DNA from: Apium graveolens
Lineage: Eukaryota; Streptophyta; Magnoliopsida; Apiales; Apiaceae
Reading direction: 5' to 3'
DNA length: 64,000 nt
Assembly (NCBI RefSeq): GCF_009905375.1
Contig: NC_133647.1
Coordinates: forward strand, 73,784,671-73,848,670
Part shown: positions 23,261 to 35,099 of the stretch, one piece after another
How the letters are laid out: the number at the start of each line of letters is the position of its first letter
Numbering within the stretch: position 1 is the stretch's first letter
Notes under the pieces: generated by a model
Told to the model about the DNA's origin: nothing
Databases searched by the model: none
What the model saw: the letters and a program-made list of their open reading frames with translations, nothing else
Translations under genes and position numbers: made by a program

Positions 23261-26200
23261 TCATCTTCTGATCTCTCTGATGTCAGGAGTTATTCTGAGA
23301 TAGTTCTTCAACAAACATTTCTCAGCATATCTTAGTTCATCAATCATTCTCCTTTTAACACCTTTAAGCTCTGCAGTATCTTCACCAGTTTGAAAAATTG
23401 CAGCTCTGAGATCATTAATCTTTGTTTTCCTTAACTCTTGATCTAGTCTTATAACATAAGCTTTGTCAGATTCAAGATTGAATTCAAGTCCCTTAATACC
23501 AAGATACGTTCTGATCTGTGCAGTATTAGGCTTCATATCAACAATATCACCATTGTGATCTCTGTACTTTGGAACATATCTGCTGTCAGACTTAACAGAA
23601 TAAAGCCTTTTCTGTCTCTGAATCTGTTCTTTTAAGTAGTTTGCAGCAGTCTCTGTTATTCTGTCATCCACTTGAAGTAAGAAAAGTACATGCTCCAATT
23701 CTTCAAAATACTTCAAAGGAATGGCATTTTGTCTTATATGATAAACCCTACCATCTGTCATGAAATACAACATGATGTATTCTTTCAAGTAGGTATGGTA
23801 AACCATCTGTACAGATTCCAGTTGATTCAATCTCTCAGGAGTTGCTCCAATACCTGGTTCACTCAAGGAAGTTGGATCATCGGTAGTGTTGTGTACTCTT
23901 CTTTCATCAGCACTTCCCAGTCCAGTTTTATCTCTAGCTTCCTTTCCAGTAACTACTCTTGCTTCAAAACCACTTGGAGTAGTCTTCAAAGATTGAGTCT
24001 GTTTTGCTTTAATGAATCCTGGTAGGAGTGTTTTAGATCTATTTTCTGATATCAAGTTAACTTGAGCACTGTCAGAGGTTACTTGCTTCTTCTGAATATC
24101 AGAACTTACAATTTCTTGACTTTAAACAACTTGAGCCATGTCAGAGGTTATTTTAAGAACTTTTCTTGAAGTCAGAGCAAGATCATCTTTTCCATCAGTA
24201 ATTTCTTCTTCCTCAGGAGGTACATAAGGCTTGATAGGTTCACCAACCTTTTCTTTACCCTTGGATCTTGGATCTATCTGTGGTTGTGATCTAGCCAAAG
24301 TTTCTTCAGTATGTATCCTTTCTTTGATCATAATGCCTTTAGGTTTTGGAAGTAACTTTTTACCAGAAGCTTCAGATTTAGATGTGACTTTCTCTGATTT
24401 AAGTCTGGCTTCTTCTTCCTTTAAACTTTCCAAGTCCATCCCTGGATTTTCTTGAAGAAATAACCGTCTTGACATTTCCTCATCAAGATCTAGAAGTTCA
24501 TCAGAACTTATCCTTTTACCAGCAGCAGAACTTATTCTTTTCCCAGTATTAGAACTTGTTCTGTGACTAGCTTGTCTTGATGTAAACCTTCTACCTTGAC
24601 TATGACCACTACCCATTCCAGAGTTTCCTTGGTCATCTTTTCCATCATCCTTTCCTCGCAGTGTCTTGTTGGTTTTGCATTTGGACTTAATTACCTTCTC
24701 CCCCTTTTTGGCATCAGCAGGTAATAAAAGAGAGATAAGTAGTTCCACTGAGGTCTGGATTTCAGTAAGTTGCGATTGCTGAGAAGCTTGATTTGTCAGA
24801 ATTTGATCAATCTGAGCTTGTTGCTTCTCTTGAGTTTTCTCAATATAAGCAACCCTGTCAATGGTAGGTTGGAAGAACTTTTTCTTATCAATTTTCCAAA
24901 CTTATTCCTGTTTGATAAAGTTCTCCTGAATCTTGTGTAGCTCTGCATGAGTGTTGGAATGAAGACCTTGTAGATGTTTAGTACTCAATGCAGTGACTCT
25001 AAGCTGGGTTTTAAAATCATCAGAATGTAACATTTCATCAGCTTTAGTCAAGTGCTCAGCAAGATGTAAAGCATTTGGAACACATGAAACTGAGTTCCAT
25101 TCCTTAGTCCACTCCTGACCTGCAGGAGTTTCACTCCAAGGTACTGGTGCATCCCTGATAACAAACTCCTTTACCAGTTCAGACTTCGGAAGAGTCAGTG
25201 GAGGAGTATGTCCTGAAGGACCTGCTTCATCAGCATCTACAGTTGTAGCAGCCTCACCAGTATCTCCAACATTTGCAGCATCAGAACTTAGAGAATCAGT
25301 ATCTTCTGATAAGACAACAGTGTGAGTAGCAATGTAGGCTTCAGCATCCTCTAATTGCTGATCTGATACTAAGTTCTGATCAACAGCCATATCCTGATGC
25401 TCACCTAAAATCTGATCATCAGCATCTTGATGCAGAGAAGGTGTTGGTGATAACTCAGGAGTTTGAACAGCATCAGTAACAAGTGTTGTGGAAGGATTAT
25501 TTATTGTTGGAGCTTCTACGAAAAGTATTTCAGGCACAACCAGGTTCTGAATATCAATTTCAGCACTTGTGCCTGGAGCAACAAGAGACACAGAAGGTGA
25601 ATTAGCCTTGTCAGATACAGCTTCCTGAGATGGAGTTGATGGAGAAGAAGTGACTGGAGCAAATTCCTTGTCTTGTGAGATCAGAGATTCCTGATCCCCT
25701 TCCTTCGCTGCTTCCTCCTCATCATCTGAAACTGGCCTTTGTGCCCTCTGTTTCTTGTACTTCCTTGTTGATTTGGATTCCTTGGGAGTTTCAGGAACTG
25801 TCATACGTCTAAGCCTCTTGAGAAGCCTAGAACCCCCAATTGCAGAATCCTTCTGAGAAGTTGCCTTCTCAGCTTCATCTACCACAGGTTCTGAAGAAGG
25901 AATCTGATCCTCAGAATCTGATTCATCTCTCAAAGTAATTCTCCTCCTCTTTTGAGGTGTTTGAGGAACAGTCTTTGTTCTCTTTGGCTTAGAGGATGTA
26001 GGCTTCACAGTAGGTGCTGAAGAAGAAGGTTGAGCAGTCTGTGAAGTGGAGAGATAGGATTTGAGATAAGTTCTGAGGGTAGGTTGAGTAGAATGAGAGG
26101 TAGGTACTGAGGTTGATGGATTTTGGGTGGTTGGAGGTGGTTGAACATCAGAGTAAACAGATCTATAGGTATCAGGATCAGCATTTACCAGGATCTGTTT

Positions 26201-26971
26201 TACAGACTTAGGAATCTGTAATGGTCTAACCATTTTCTTCTTAGTATCAGCATTTACCAGATCATTAAAGTACCGTTTTGCAACCTTAAAAGGTGGGGTT
26301 TGGGTGCTGACTAACTGAGGTTCATCAGTACAATAAGTGTAAATAAGTTGACAGAATCTAGCAAAATAAACAACATCTCGATCCTCTGTCATCCTATCCC
26401 CAATAAAACCAATTAAAGCAGTTGCAAAATCAAAATGAGTTTGATTGATAATTGCATACCCGATGTGCTGACTCATAATGGGAATAGCATCAAAATTCGA
26501 ACATTTATTTCCAAAAGCTTTGGTGATGCAATCAAAGAAGAAACTCCATTCTCTTCTGATATTAGCCCGTTTCAACTGTCCAAGTTTCGTCAGACTCTTT
26601 TCATATCCCAATGCAGCCATAAACTCCCTAAGGGCTGAGTCCTCTGAAACTGAGAAAGTACAATCCTCTGGAAGATGTAAAGCCCTGCGTAATGTACCAG
26701 GAGTGACTACAAAAGATGAATCACCCACTTGGAAGATAATACTAGGAGTTCCACGGTTACCACCATCATCAAAAATGCCAGTCCTCCAGAACCTCAAAAC
26801 TTGTTGACTTGAAAATAATTCAGGCTGAGTTAAGGCATACCCAACCTCACTATGTGCAAGAAGATCTTGCACAAAGTGCAATTCAGATGGAGCTTCAGCA
26901 TGATCAAGAATTGCAGCATAGTTGTTTGGAACAAACTTAGCTCCATCAATGATTAAATCCTTTGGTGCCAT
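23261..26971 (-). pseudogene. env-position ORF of element C, one frame with two stops
   Basis: The ATG at 26971 opens a frame that continues in register to 23261, interrupted only by TAA at 24902 and TAA at 24122. Without them it would have about 1236 codons. The N-terminal 250 residues hold FWRTGIFDDGG, REWSFFFDCITKAF and YFARF, the domain shared with A2 and B. A Ser/Pro/Thr-rich acidic and basic linker follows with KRTKTVPQTPQKRRR-type basic clusters. Next come a coiled coil around 24750-24900 and a lysine-rich C-terminal domain with KYRDHNGDIV and YLGIKGLEF. I see no signal peptide and no convincing membrane segment, so a viral-envelope role is not supported. Function is unknown. Confidence 0.8.
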
Positions 26972-27123
26972 GTGAAAAATTTAGAGTTAAGTATGCCTGA
27001 TAGGTGTTTGATATAATATCTGTATGAAAACAACAGAAATAGTAAAGTGAAGGAGAGTAAAAGTAAGAAGAGAGATAGAAGATGAAGAAATTAAAAAGAT
27101 GAAAGAAATCTTCTCTCTGCTGT

Positions 27124-27133
27124 ACTTATACAA
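27124..27133 (-). promoter_or_regulatory. TATA-like box ahead of env-position ORF of C
   Basis: TTGTATAAGT on the minus strand lies about 155 bases before the ATG at 26971. A CT-rich leader follows it (TTTCTTCATCTTCTATCTC type). Role inferred from position and from the same layout in A2 and B. Confidence 0.45.
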
Positions 27134-27653
27134 AAAAATATTACCGTTGGACACCTGTCAGACATGCAGTAATAACGGATAGTTACTGGGCTCGAGAAAA
27201 CAGTAATCATGACTTACCCATTTGCCGAGTTTCAAGGAAAAACTGTTCCATTTATCAAGGGAAACAATTCAAATTTTAACCCGTTATCACTGATTAAATT
27301 ATTTGTCACTGCAACATTAATATTCTGAAAATAAATCATGTTAAAAATGACCGAGATAATGTCGATGAATAAGTGCTGACAGAGAATCAGAACTTAACTA
27401 AAAGTACAATTTAAATGGTCATCAGAATATCAATCAGGATTTATCAACACAAGATAAAATAACTCAGAGACACAATCTTGAAGTAAAAACAGTTTTCATT
27501 AATATATCAAGTTAATACATTTATGAAATGGAAATTACATCAATACTTATACAAGATTTGTCCCTAAGCTTCTAATCCTAACATCAACAGCTTTAGTCCT
27601 GGCTAAGAAGCCTGACAAAGCTGAGGATGAAGAAGAATAGGAAGAAGACAAGA

Positions 27654-27929
27654 TTAAGTCATCTTCCTCTTCCTATCTTCGACGAACAAGATGGCGAGTC
27701 GTATGATTCGCTCTTGCTGATGGATAGCTTCCCGCCTTTCCTCCTCCAGGCGCTCCAGATGGCGATGATAATCCATCTCGAAGAATAGAAGGTGAGCCAG
27801 CACCTCCTGTGGGACAGAGTCCCAGATCTCCTCAGGAATGGCTGTTATATGCCACTCCTGCTGCCACTCGGCACAACTGAGCTCCATTGTGAAGGTTTGT
27901 GTGTTCAAAAATATGTTGTATCGAACCAT
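27654..27929 (-). CDS. small accessory ORF of element C, unknown function
   Basis: The frame is open further upstream, but the start is better placed at the ATG at 27929, in a good plant context (CACAATGGTT), giving about 91 residues. Another ATG at 27887 gives a shorter form (MELSCAEWQQEW). The protein has tryptophans in its first third and then a charged, probably helical stretch (DYHRHLERLEEERREAIHQQ) with a basic end. It sits between pol and the env-position ORF. Just ahead of it is a TATA-like box (28001-28010) and a CT-rich leader. I do not recognise a family. It could be a chance frame, but start context, leader and composition argue for a real ORF. Confidence 0.5.
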   Translation of the reverse strand: MVRYNIFLNTQTFTMELSCAEWQQEWHITAIPEEIWDSVPQEVLAHLLFFEMDYHRHLERLEEERREAIHQQERIIRLAILFVEDRKRKMT

Positions 27930-28000
27930 TGTGTTTTTGACAGAAGAAGGAGGATAAGTGTGTGAGAAGAATGTGATGGAAAGACTGATGTGAAGTGGTT

Positions 28001-28010
28001 GCTTATATAG
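28001..28010 (-). promoter_or_regulatory. TATA-like box ahead of the small ORF of C
   Basis: CTATATAAGC on the minus strand lies about 75 bases before the ATG at 27929. A leader rich in CTTCT/CACAT follows. This would allow transcription of the small ORF independent of the LTR. Confidence 0.45.
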
Positions 28011-28034
28011 GCAAGAGAATGCCAAGAGACGCAA

Positions 28035-29340
28035 AGATATTTAATGTTGACAGGTAGAATTAATTCTACCTCGTCTCCCTAGACTTTGAAAAAGAATAAC
28101 AGTCATTGGAAAGAGGAATCATGGTCTAGACCGCACAAGACACAAGAAACAGTGGACTGTTCAAGTACAAAACCATTAATCCTAATTATAGTGACTATTA
28201 ATCTTCCACTTCAACATATTCGAGTACAAACTGAGACTGTTATCAAATTTTATTCAAAGATAAGCCAAGTAAAGGATTAGACTGAGAAATCAGAACTTAG
28301 ACCTATACCAGAACTTAACAGTCATCAGAACATAATTTCTTAACTCGAAAAATGGAATGCCCATCTTAGTAAATACTCATACAAGTTCTGAGTTATGAAC
28401 GTCAGAACTTAATTATTAGGACGTGTAACTTAGAACTTGTCCTCAGAATTTGTGCAATAATGACACAATGACTGTTTATCTAAAATAACATAGACCACCA
28501 CAGAAATTTTCATCATTCAGATGGAGTGATTAGTGTGTGCATTAAGCTAAAAACAGACAAAGAGTAAAGTCTGATTCACTTCAGTATATCTTAGAAATAA
28601 GGCAAAACTAAAATTTTGCTAAAGATCTGTCATTGTCCTGAAACCTACTGATGAATGAGTTCATGCTTGAGTCCACCTCAACTGTTTTGTGCTCATTTTA
28701 TGCATCTTTTGAAATTCTATTTTACAGTGGCTTCTCAGTGTAAGTGAGTCACGATTGTTTATTAGAATTTATGCTATTATCAGAGTATTTCTCTAGTAAT
28801 CATAGAGTGTGAAAAGTCACCAAGAAAATATTTTGCTTTTCTAATGCATATTTACTTAATACCAGCAATGCACTTGGGTCGTCCCTTCCACATTTTTACT
28901 CTAGATCTCAAAGGAGTACCTGATTTTATTCTTTAATCTTTTTGCTTTTTCTTTTGATAAGGGAGGTTTATCAGCACTTAGTACATTCAGCAGTTTTACT
29001 AGTATCAGAACTTAACAGATGAGTAGCATTATTCTAATTTGTGACTTAGTAATAAGATATACAAAGTGAACTTAACTAAGCTCAGTTATCAGAATTTGCT
29101 AGTGTCATAAGATTTCCACTGAAATAATTACTTCTTCCATGGAATCATTTGTTTATTGAAGACTACTAGGTTAGTATCTAGCACAGTTATCCTCATAGGA
29201 TTGAATAATTACTGAAACAGACATATCACTTATCAGAGTTTAGAAACATATATCAGACAACAGTCAGTACTTAAAGACATGTATCAATTAAGCACAGAAT
29301 ATACAATGAGATTAATTCTGTAAATACTGAGCATAAAGTC
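28035..29340 (-). other. noncoding spacer of C with reiterated TCAGAACTTA motif
   Basis: This stretch follows the pol stop. It holds no credible protein but many near copies of TCAGAACTTA and AAGTTCTGA, notably at 28290-28450 and 28980-29110. The motif is the same one that fills the C LTR. Confidence 0.7.
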
Positions 29341-29358
29341 TGATAACACAGAACAAGT

Positions 29359-32300
29359 CTAAGCAGATTTAGAGAAGGAACCTGAAACCATTCCAAGTTC
29401 ATTTACCAATCTTGTAAAAGTAGCTTCACATAATGGTTTTGTGAAGATATCTGCCAACTGTTGATCTGTGGGAACAAAATGCAATTCCACTGTACCTTCA
29501 TCCACATGTTCCCTGATGAAGTGGTACCTGATGCTGATGTGCTTTGTCATAGAGTGTTGAACTGGATTACCTGTCATAGCAATAGCACTTTGATTATCAC
29601 AGTAAATAGGGATTTTGAAATATGTTAACCCATAATCCAGTAACTGATTCTTCATCCAAAGAATCTGTGCACAACAGCTTCCTGCAGCAATATACTCTGC
29701 TTCTGCAGTTGATGTGGAAATTGACTTTTGTTTCTTGCTGTACCAAGAAACCAATCTACCTCCAAGAAATTGGCAGCTTCCACTTGTGCTTTTCCTGTCA
29801 ATTTTGCAACCTGCAAAATCTGCATCTGAGTAACCTATTAGTTTAAAATCTGATTCTCTAGGATACCATAATCCTAGAGCAGCTGTTCCTTTAAGATACT
29901 TAAAGATTCTTTTTACAGCTGTTAAGTGAGGTTCTCTTGGATTTGCTTGAAATCTTGCACAAAGACAGGTAGCATACATGATATCAGGTCTACTAGCAGT
30001 TAGATAGAGTAGAGAGCCAATCATACCTCTGTAGTCAGTAATATCTACTGATTTACCGGTATCCTTATCCAGTTTTGTTGCAGTGGCCATTGGAGTGGAT
30101 GCACTTGAACAATCTTGCATTCCAAATTTCTTTAGCAAGTTTCTGGTGTACTTGGTTTGACAAATAAAAGTGCCTTCCTCATTCTGCTTGACTTGAAGGC
30201 CCAGAAAATAGCTAAGTTCCCCCATCATACTCATCTGATATCTTGACTGCATTAGTTTGGCAAACTTCTTGCAAAGTTTGTCATTTGTAGATCCAAAAAT
30301 GATATCATCAACATAAATCTGGACCAGAAGTAAGTCCTTTCCATGGTTGAGGTAGAACAGTGTTTTGTCTATTGTCCCTCTGTTGAATCCACTTTCCAGA
30401 AGAAACTGAGCTAAAGTCTCATACCATGCTCTAGGAGCTTGCTTAAGTCCATAAAGTGCTTTATCAAGCCTGTAGACATAATCTGGATGTTTGGTATCTA
30501 CAAAACCTGGAGGTTGTTCAACATATACCTCTTCCTCCAATTCTCCATTGAGAAAAGCACTTTTCACATCCATTTAAAAGACAGTAAACTTTTTGTGAGC
30601 AGCATAAGCCAAAAATATCCTTATGGCTTCTAACCTAGCAACTGGTGCAAATGTTTCATCATAATCAATTCCCTCCTGTTGAGAATATCCTTTTGCAACC
30701 AGCCTTGCCTTATTCCTTGTAATTATGCCATCACTGTCAGTTTTGTTTCTGAATACCCACTTTGTACCAACAACAGATCTATTCTTTGGTCTTGGCACTA
30801 GGGTCCAGACTTTGTTTCTTTCAAATTCATTCAACTCTTCCTGCATTGCTTGCACCCAATCAGCATCTTGAAGAGCTTCTTCTACTTTCTTTGGCTCAGT
30901 CTGAGAGAGAAAAGAATTGTATAGACACTCATTTGAAGTACCTGTTCTAGTTCTGACACCTGCATCAGGATTTCCAATTATTAAATCAGGTGAATGTGAT
31001 TTTGTCCACTTCCTTGCAGATGGAATGTTTTCTCTAGAACTGGATGCTTCCCCATGATCCATGCTATCTTCATTTTCATTTTCTGATGCTCCCCCTGAAA
31101 CAATGCTCTCTGAGTTGGATTCTTCAGAATTAAGATTTTCAGCATTATCAGAACTTGGCTTATCAGAACTTGAAGAGCTAGATGCATGTTCTGATGTTTC
31201 TTGAGATGTGGTAGAATCTTGAGTATGCTCCCCCTGCATAGGTGCATCTTCCTTTAACGTAGTCACCACAGTTTCAATAACATCAGAGTTTAATCCGTCA
31301 GAGTTTGTAGTATCAGGACTTAGACTGTCAGAATTTTCAGTATCAGAATATGAGTCTTCATTTTCAAATCTCAGCTGATCATGGTCAACGAAATCTTTAA
31401 GACCAGTGATCTTCTTGTCATCAAAAGAGACATTGATAAATTCCATGACCACTTTTGTTCTCAAATTATAGACTCTGAAGGCTTTTGTGGAAAGTGGATA
31501 TCCAACAAAGATTCCTTCATCAGCTTTTAGATCAAACTTTGATAGCTGTTCAGGATGAGTCTTGAGAACAAAACACTTGCATCCAAATACATGAAAATAT
31601 TTCAGATTTGGCTTCTTTTTCTTCACCATCTCATATGGTATTTTTCCATGCTTGTTAATGAGTGTTGCATTTTGAGTAAAACAAGCAGTCTGCACAGCTT
31701 CAGCCCAGAAATAGGTTGGAAGCTTTGCTTCTTCAAGCATTGTACGTGCAGCTTCAATGAGAGTTCTATTCTTCCTTTCAACAACTCCATTTTGCTGTGG
31801 AGTTCCAGGAGCAGAAAATTCCTGCTTTATTCCATGGCTTTTGTAGAACTCTTCCATTATCAAATTCTTGAACTCAGTGCCATTATCACTCCTTAAAATT
31901 TTCACAGAATCTTTGACCATTTTATCCAGCTGTTTGACATGATCAATCAAGATAGATGCAGTTTCACTTTTTGTGTGCAAGAAATACACCCATGTGTATC
32001 TAGTGAACTCATCCACTATGACCAACGCATACTTCTTCTTTGCAATAGTCATGACATTTACTGGACCAAATAGATCAACATGTATAAGATGCTAAGGCTC
32101 AAGAATTGATGATTCAGTCTTGCTCTTGAATGAAGATTTTTTTTGTTTGGCTTTTTGACATGAATCACAAAGACCATCAGGAGCAAATACTGTGTTTGGC
32201 AATCCTCTCACAAGATCTTTCTTGACCAGTTCATTTATATTGTTGAAATTTAAATGAGAGAGTTTCTTATGCCAATTCCAGCTTTCTTCAATTGATGCTC

Positions 32301-32706
32301 TACTTAACAGACAGATTGCAGAGCCATCAGTACTTGTTGAAAGCTTAGCTTCATAAATGTTACCACGTCTATATCCTTTCAGAACAACTTTGCCTTTAGA
32401 TTTACTCACAATTTCACAGTGTTCTTCAAAGAAATCAACATGATAACCTCTGTCACATATTTGACTTATACTCAGAAGGTTGTGTTTAAGTCCTGAGACC
32501 AGACCTACTTCTTTAATGATGACATTCCCAAGATTGATATTGCCATATCCCAATGTTTTTCCAATGTTGCCATCTCCATAAGAAACACTTGGGCCAGCTT
32601 TCTCCACAAAGTCTGATAGCAGGGCCTTATTTCCAGTCATATGACCTGAACATCCACTGTCCAGAACTAGAATATTTTTCCTGTTGCCCTGCAATCATAA
32701 AGACCA
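29359..32706 (-). pseudogene. pol of element C (PR-IN-RT-RH), three in-frame stops
   Basis: One frame continues from gag. Order on the minus strand: protease with LDSGCSGHMTG, integrase zinc finger (WHKKLSHLN then CDSCQKAKQ), and integrase core with [15 protein letters not shown] and GVVERKNRT, so the D,D,E residues are present. RT follows with [10 protein letters not shown] and RNase H with GYSDADFAG and STAEAEY. The breaks are TGA at 32695-32697, TAG at 32092-32094 just before the integrase core (Leu expected), and TAA at 30574-30576 just before [10 protein letters not shown] (Gln expected). No frameshift was found. RT motifs are of Sirevirus type. The protein would be membrane-free and act in a cytoplasmic particle. 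Confidence 0.85.
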
Positions 32707-35043
32707 CTAATTATTAGTTTTAAGGACCCAGACTTGCTTGGATCCTTTGGCCTTATTAAGTTTGTTAACATTTGCAGCGGATTTAGCATCAGAGTTTATG
32801 TTAACATTTTTCTTATCAGAATTTATATTATCAGACTTTGAATCAGAATTTATACTAGAAGAAACAATGGAAACTTTCTTCAAAGAAGGTTTTATTTGAT
32901 AATAATCATAGTACAAACTATGATATTCCTTATAAGTATAAATGGAATGCCATAAACTACCACAATGAAAACAAGGATTTTGTGGTTTGTATCTAACTGA
33001 CTGACTCTTAACTCCTGATTTTGAAGGTAAGGAGTTAATATTCTTATTTTTCCTGCAAAAAGAAGCCAGATGGTTAGAACTTCCACAGTTATGACATGTT
33101 TTCCTAGGAGCATCAGGAACAGGTTTATAATCATTGCTTTTATTCACACCTTCCTTTCCATTCCTATTTTTCCTAGGTGATTTTACCTTGTTTGCATTCT
33201 TGACATCTTTCAGCTTATGCTTAAGCTGCTTCTTTGTCATTAAGCCTATGTTTACTTCAGCTGTCTTTTCCTGTTTTAGTTTGTCAGAAGTTAATTCCTC
33301 TTTAACTTCTGATTTCTCATTATCAGACTTTACAGTTACAAACTTAACAGGTTTTAACTTTGGCTTTTGCTTAACAACAGGCTTAATTTCTTCAGTTCCT
33401 TTATCATTCTTATTTTCTCCATAACCTAAGCCCTCTTTCCAATTTTCACTACTTAGCAAATTTTGAGTTGTTCTGCCAGAGTTAGTCCAAGTCCTGATTA
33501 TCTCTCTTTCCTTTTCTAACTCAGTTTTTAGAGATTCATTTATTTTTAGCACTTCATCCCTAACATAAAAAGCATCATCTCTATCCTTCTGAGTTTGATG
33601 GAATATAACTAACTCTTTTTCTAAGAAATCATTTCTTTTCCTAAAAACAAGATTTTCAGAAGTTAATCTTTCACATGTTAAGGTTTGATCTCTATAACTA
33701 ACAAATATGGTTTTAAGATATCTTCTCAACTCATTAATATCATCAGTATGAAAAGCATAAGTAGTCTGAGGTACCTTTGTTTCAGCAGCTTCAGAACTGC
33801 TCTCAGCACTTTCTTTATCAGCATTTGCCATCAATCCATAGTTCTCCTCACTTTCAGAGTCTGAAGTGTCTGTCCAGCTTTTCTGCTTTGTGACAAGAGC
33901 CTTGCCTCTGTCACTCTTTACCTTCTTGTAGTCAGGAGATATGTGGCCTTTCTCACCACAGTTATAGCATTTAAAATTGGTGTAATCTCCTCTGTCAGAC
34001 TTTCCTCCTCTGCCTTCAGATCTTCTGAAATTCTTCTTATCAGAACTTATGCTTTTCCTGGAAAACTTCTTTCCCTTCCTGAACTTCCTGTATGCAATCT
34101 TTGTGATTCCTTTCACCATAAGAGCACATAGTTTCATCATCTCCTCATCAGCATCAGTCTCAGGCAAGCTTTCAGAATCTGAGTCATCATCACTCTCAGA
34201 ACTTGATGACTCAGTATCAGACTTTATGAAAAGAGCTTTACCCTTGTCTTTCTTTGAGGAAGCTGCTTTGGGGAATTCTTCTTCAGCCTTAAGAGCAACT
34301 GTCCTTGACTTTCCTCCTTTCCTCTTGCTTCTTTGTTCCATCTCCAGCTCGTGTGTCTTGAGCATTCCATAGATTTCGTCAAGAGTTGTTTCATCAAGAT
34401 TGTAGTTGTCTCTTATTGTCGTTGCCTTCAAATCCCAGCATTCAGGAAGAGCTAACAGGAACTTAAGGTTTGAATCTTCAAGATCATACTCTTTATCAAC
34501 CAATGACAAATCATTCAAAAGTTTGACAAATCTATCATATAAATCATTCAATGACTCATTAGTCTTTGAGTCAAAGTGTTCATACTCTTGAGTGAGTATT
34601 GTCTTCCTGTTCTTCTTAATTGTGTCAGTTCCTTGACATCTTGTTTCCAGAGCATCCCATATCTCCTTAGCAGTCTTGCAGTTGATTACCCTGTTTGACA
34701 TTACATTATCAATGGCACTATGCAGTAAGTGTCGTACCTTAGCATCCTTAGCAATTGATGCTATGTCCTCAGCAGTATAATCACTCTTCTCCTTTAGTAC
34801 GGTCATTGCTGCTTCACCTGCAACTGCAACAGCGAGTTTGGTTGGTTTGTGAGGACCTTCCTTGATTCTATCAAGGTATTCTGGATCTGTTGCTTCCAGG
34901 AACATGGTCATCCTTACCTTCCATATGGGATATTCAGATGGTCTCAGTATGGGGACTCTGATGGTCTCATACCGACTCTGAATTTGTGTCTTCGGTGGTT
35001 CCTCAGTTTTAGTAGGCTTAGTTGGAGTTTCTGTGTCCGACAT
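32707..35043 (-). CDS. gag: Gag of element C
   Basis: The frame opens at ATG 35043 and encodes 778 residues ending in a TAG at 32707-32709. The N-terminal domain is of DUF4219 type (PILRPSEYPIWKVRMTMFL), then a UBN2 region (residues about 110-240). Three CCHC-type knuckles follow near residues 359, 650 and 691. In the first and third, the last Cys is Tyr (C359, C362, H367, Y372; C691, C694, H699, Y704). Only the middle one (CHNCGSSNHLASFC) is complete. A single G-to-A change explains each loss. Gag packages RNA and forms the particle. Pol continues in the same frame beyond the stop, so expression of pol would need stop read-through or a non-mutated relative. Confidence 0.85.
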   Translation of the reverse strand: MSDTETPTKPTKTEEPPKTQIQSRYETIRVPILRPSEYPIWKVRMTMFLEATDPEYLDRIKEGPHKPTKLAVAVAGEAAMTVLKEKSDYTAEDIASIAKDAKVRHLLHSAIDNVMSNRVINCKTAKEIWDALETRCQGTDTIKKNRKTILTQEYEHFDSKTNESLNDLYDRFVKLLNDLSLVDKEYDLEDSNLKFLLALPECWDLKATTIRDNYNLDETTLDEIYGMLKTHELEMEQRSKRKGGKSRTVALKAEEEFPKAASSKKDKGKALFIKSDTESSSSESDDDSDSESLPETDADEEMMKLCALMVKGITKIAYRKFRKGKKFSRKSISSDKKNFRRSEGRGGKSDRGDYTNFKCYNCGEKGHISPDYKKVKSDRGKALVTKQKSWTDTSDSESEENYGLMANADKESAESSSEAAETKVPQTTYAFHTDDINELRRYLKTIFVSYRDQTLTCERLTSENLVFRKRNDFLEKELVIFHQTQKDRDDAFYVRDEVLKINESLKTELEKEREIIRTWTNSGRTTQNLLSSENWKEGLGYGENKNDKGTEEIKPVVKQKPKLKPVKFVTVKSDNEKSEVKEELTSDKLKQEKTAEVNIGLMTKKQLKHKLKDVKNANKVKSPRKNRNGKEGVNKSNDYKPVPDAPRKTCHNCGSSNHLASFCRKNKNINSLPSKSGVKSQSVRYKPQNPCFHCGSLWHSIYTYKEYHSLYYDYYQIKPSLKKVSIVSSSINSDSKSDNINSDKKNVNINSDAKSAANVNKLNKAKGSKQVWVLKTNN

Positions 35044-35085
35044 GATTGTGTTTGGATCTTTAACTGTATGTATGTTAACAGAGTA

Positions 35086-35097
35086 GCTCTGATACCA
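35086..35097 (-). other. primer binding site of C
   Basis: TGGTATCAGAGC on the minus strand lies two bases inside the 5' LTR at 35100. It is complementary to initiator-methionine tRNA. Confidence 0.9.
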
Positions 35098-35099
35098 AT

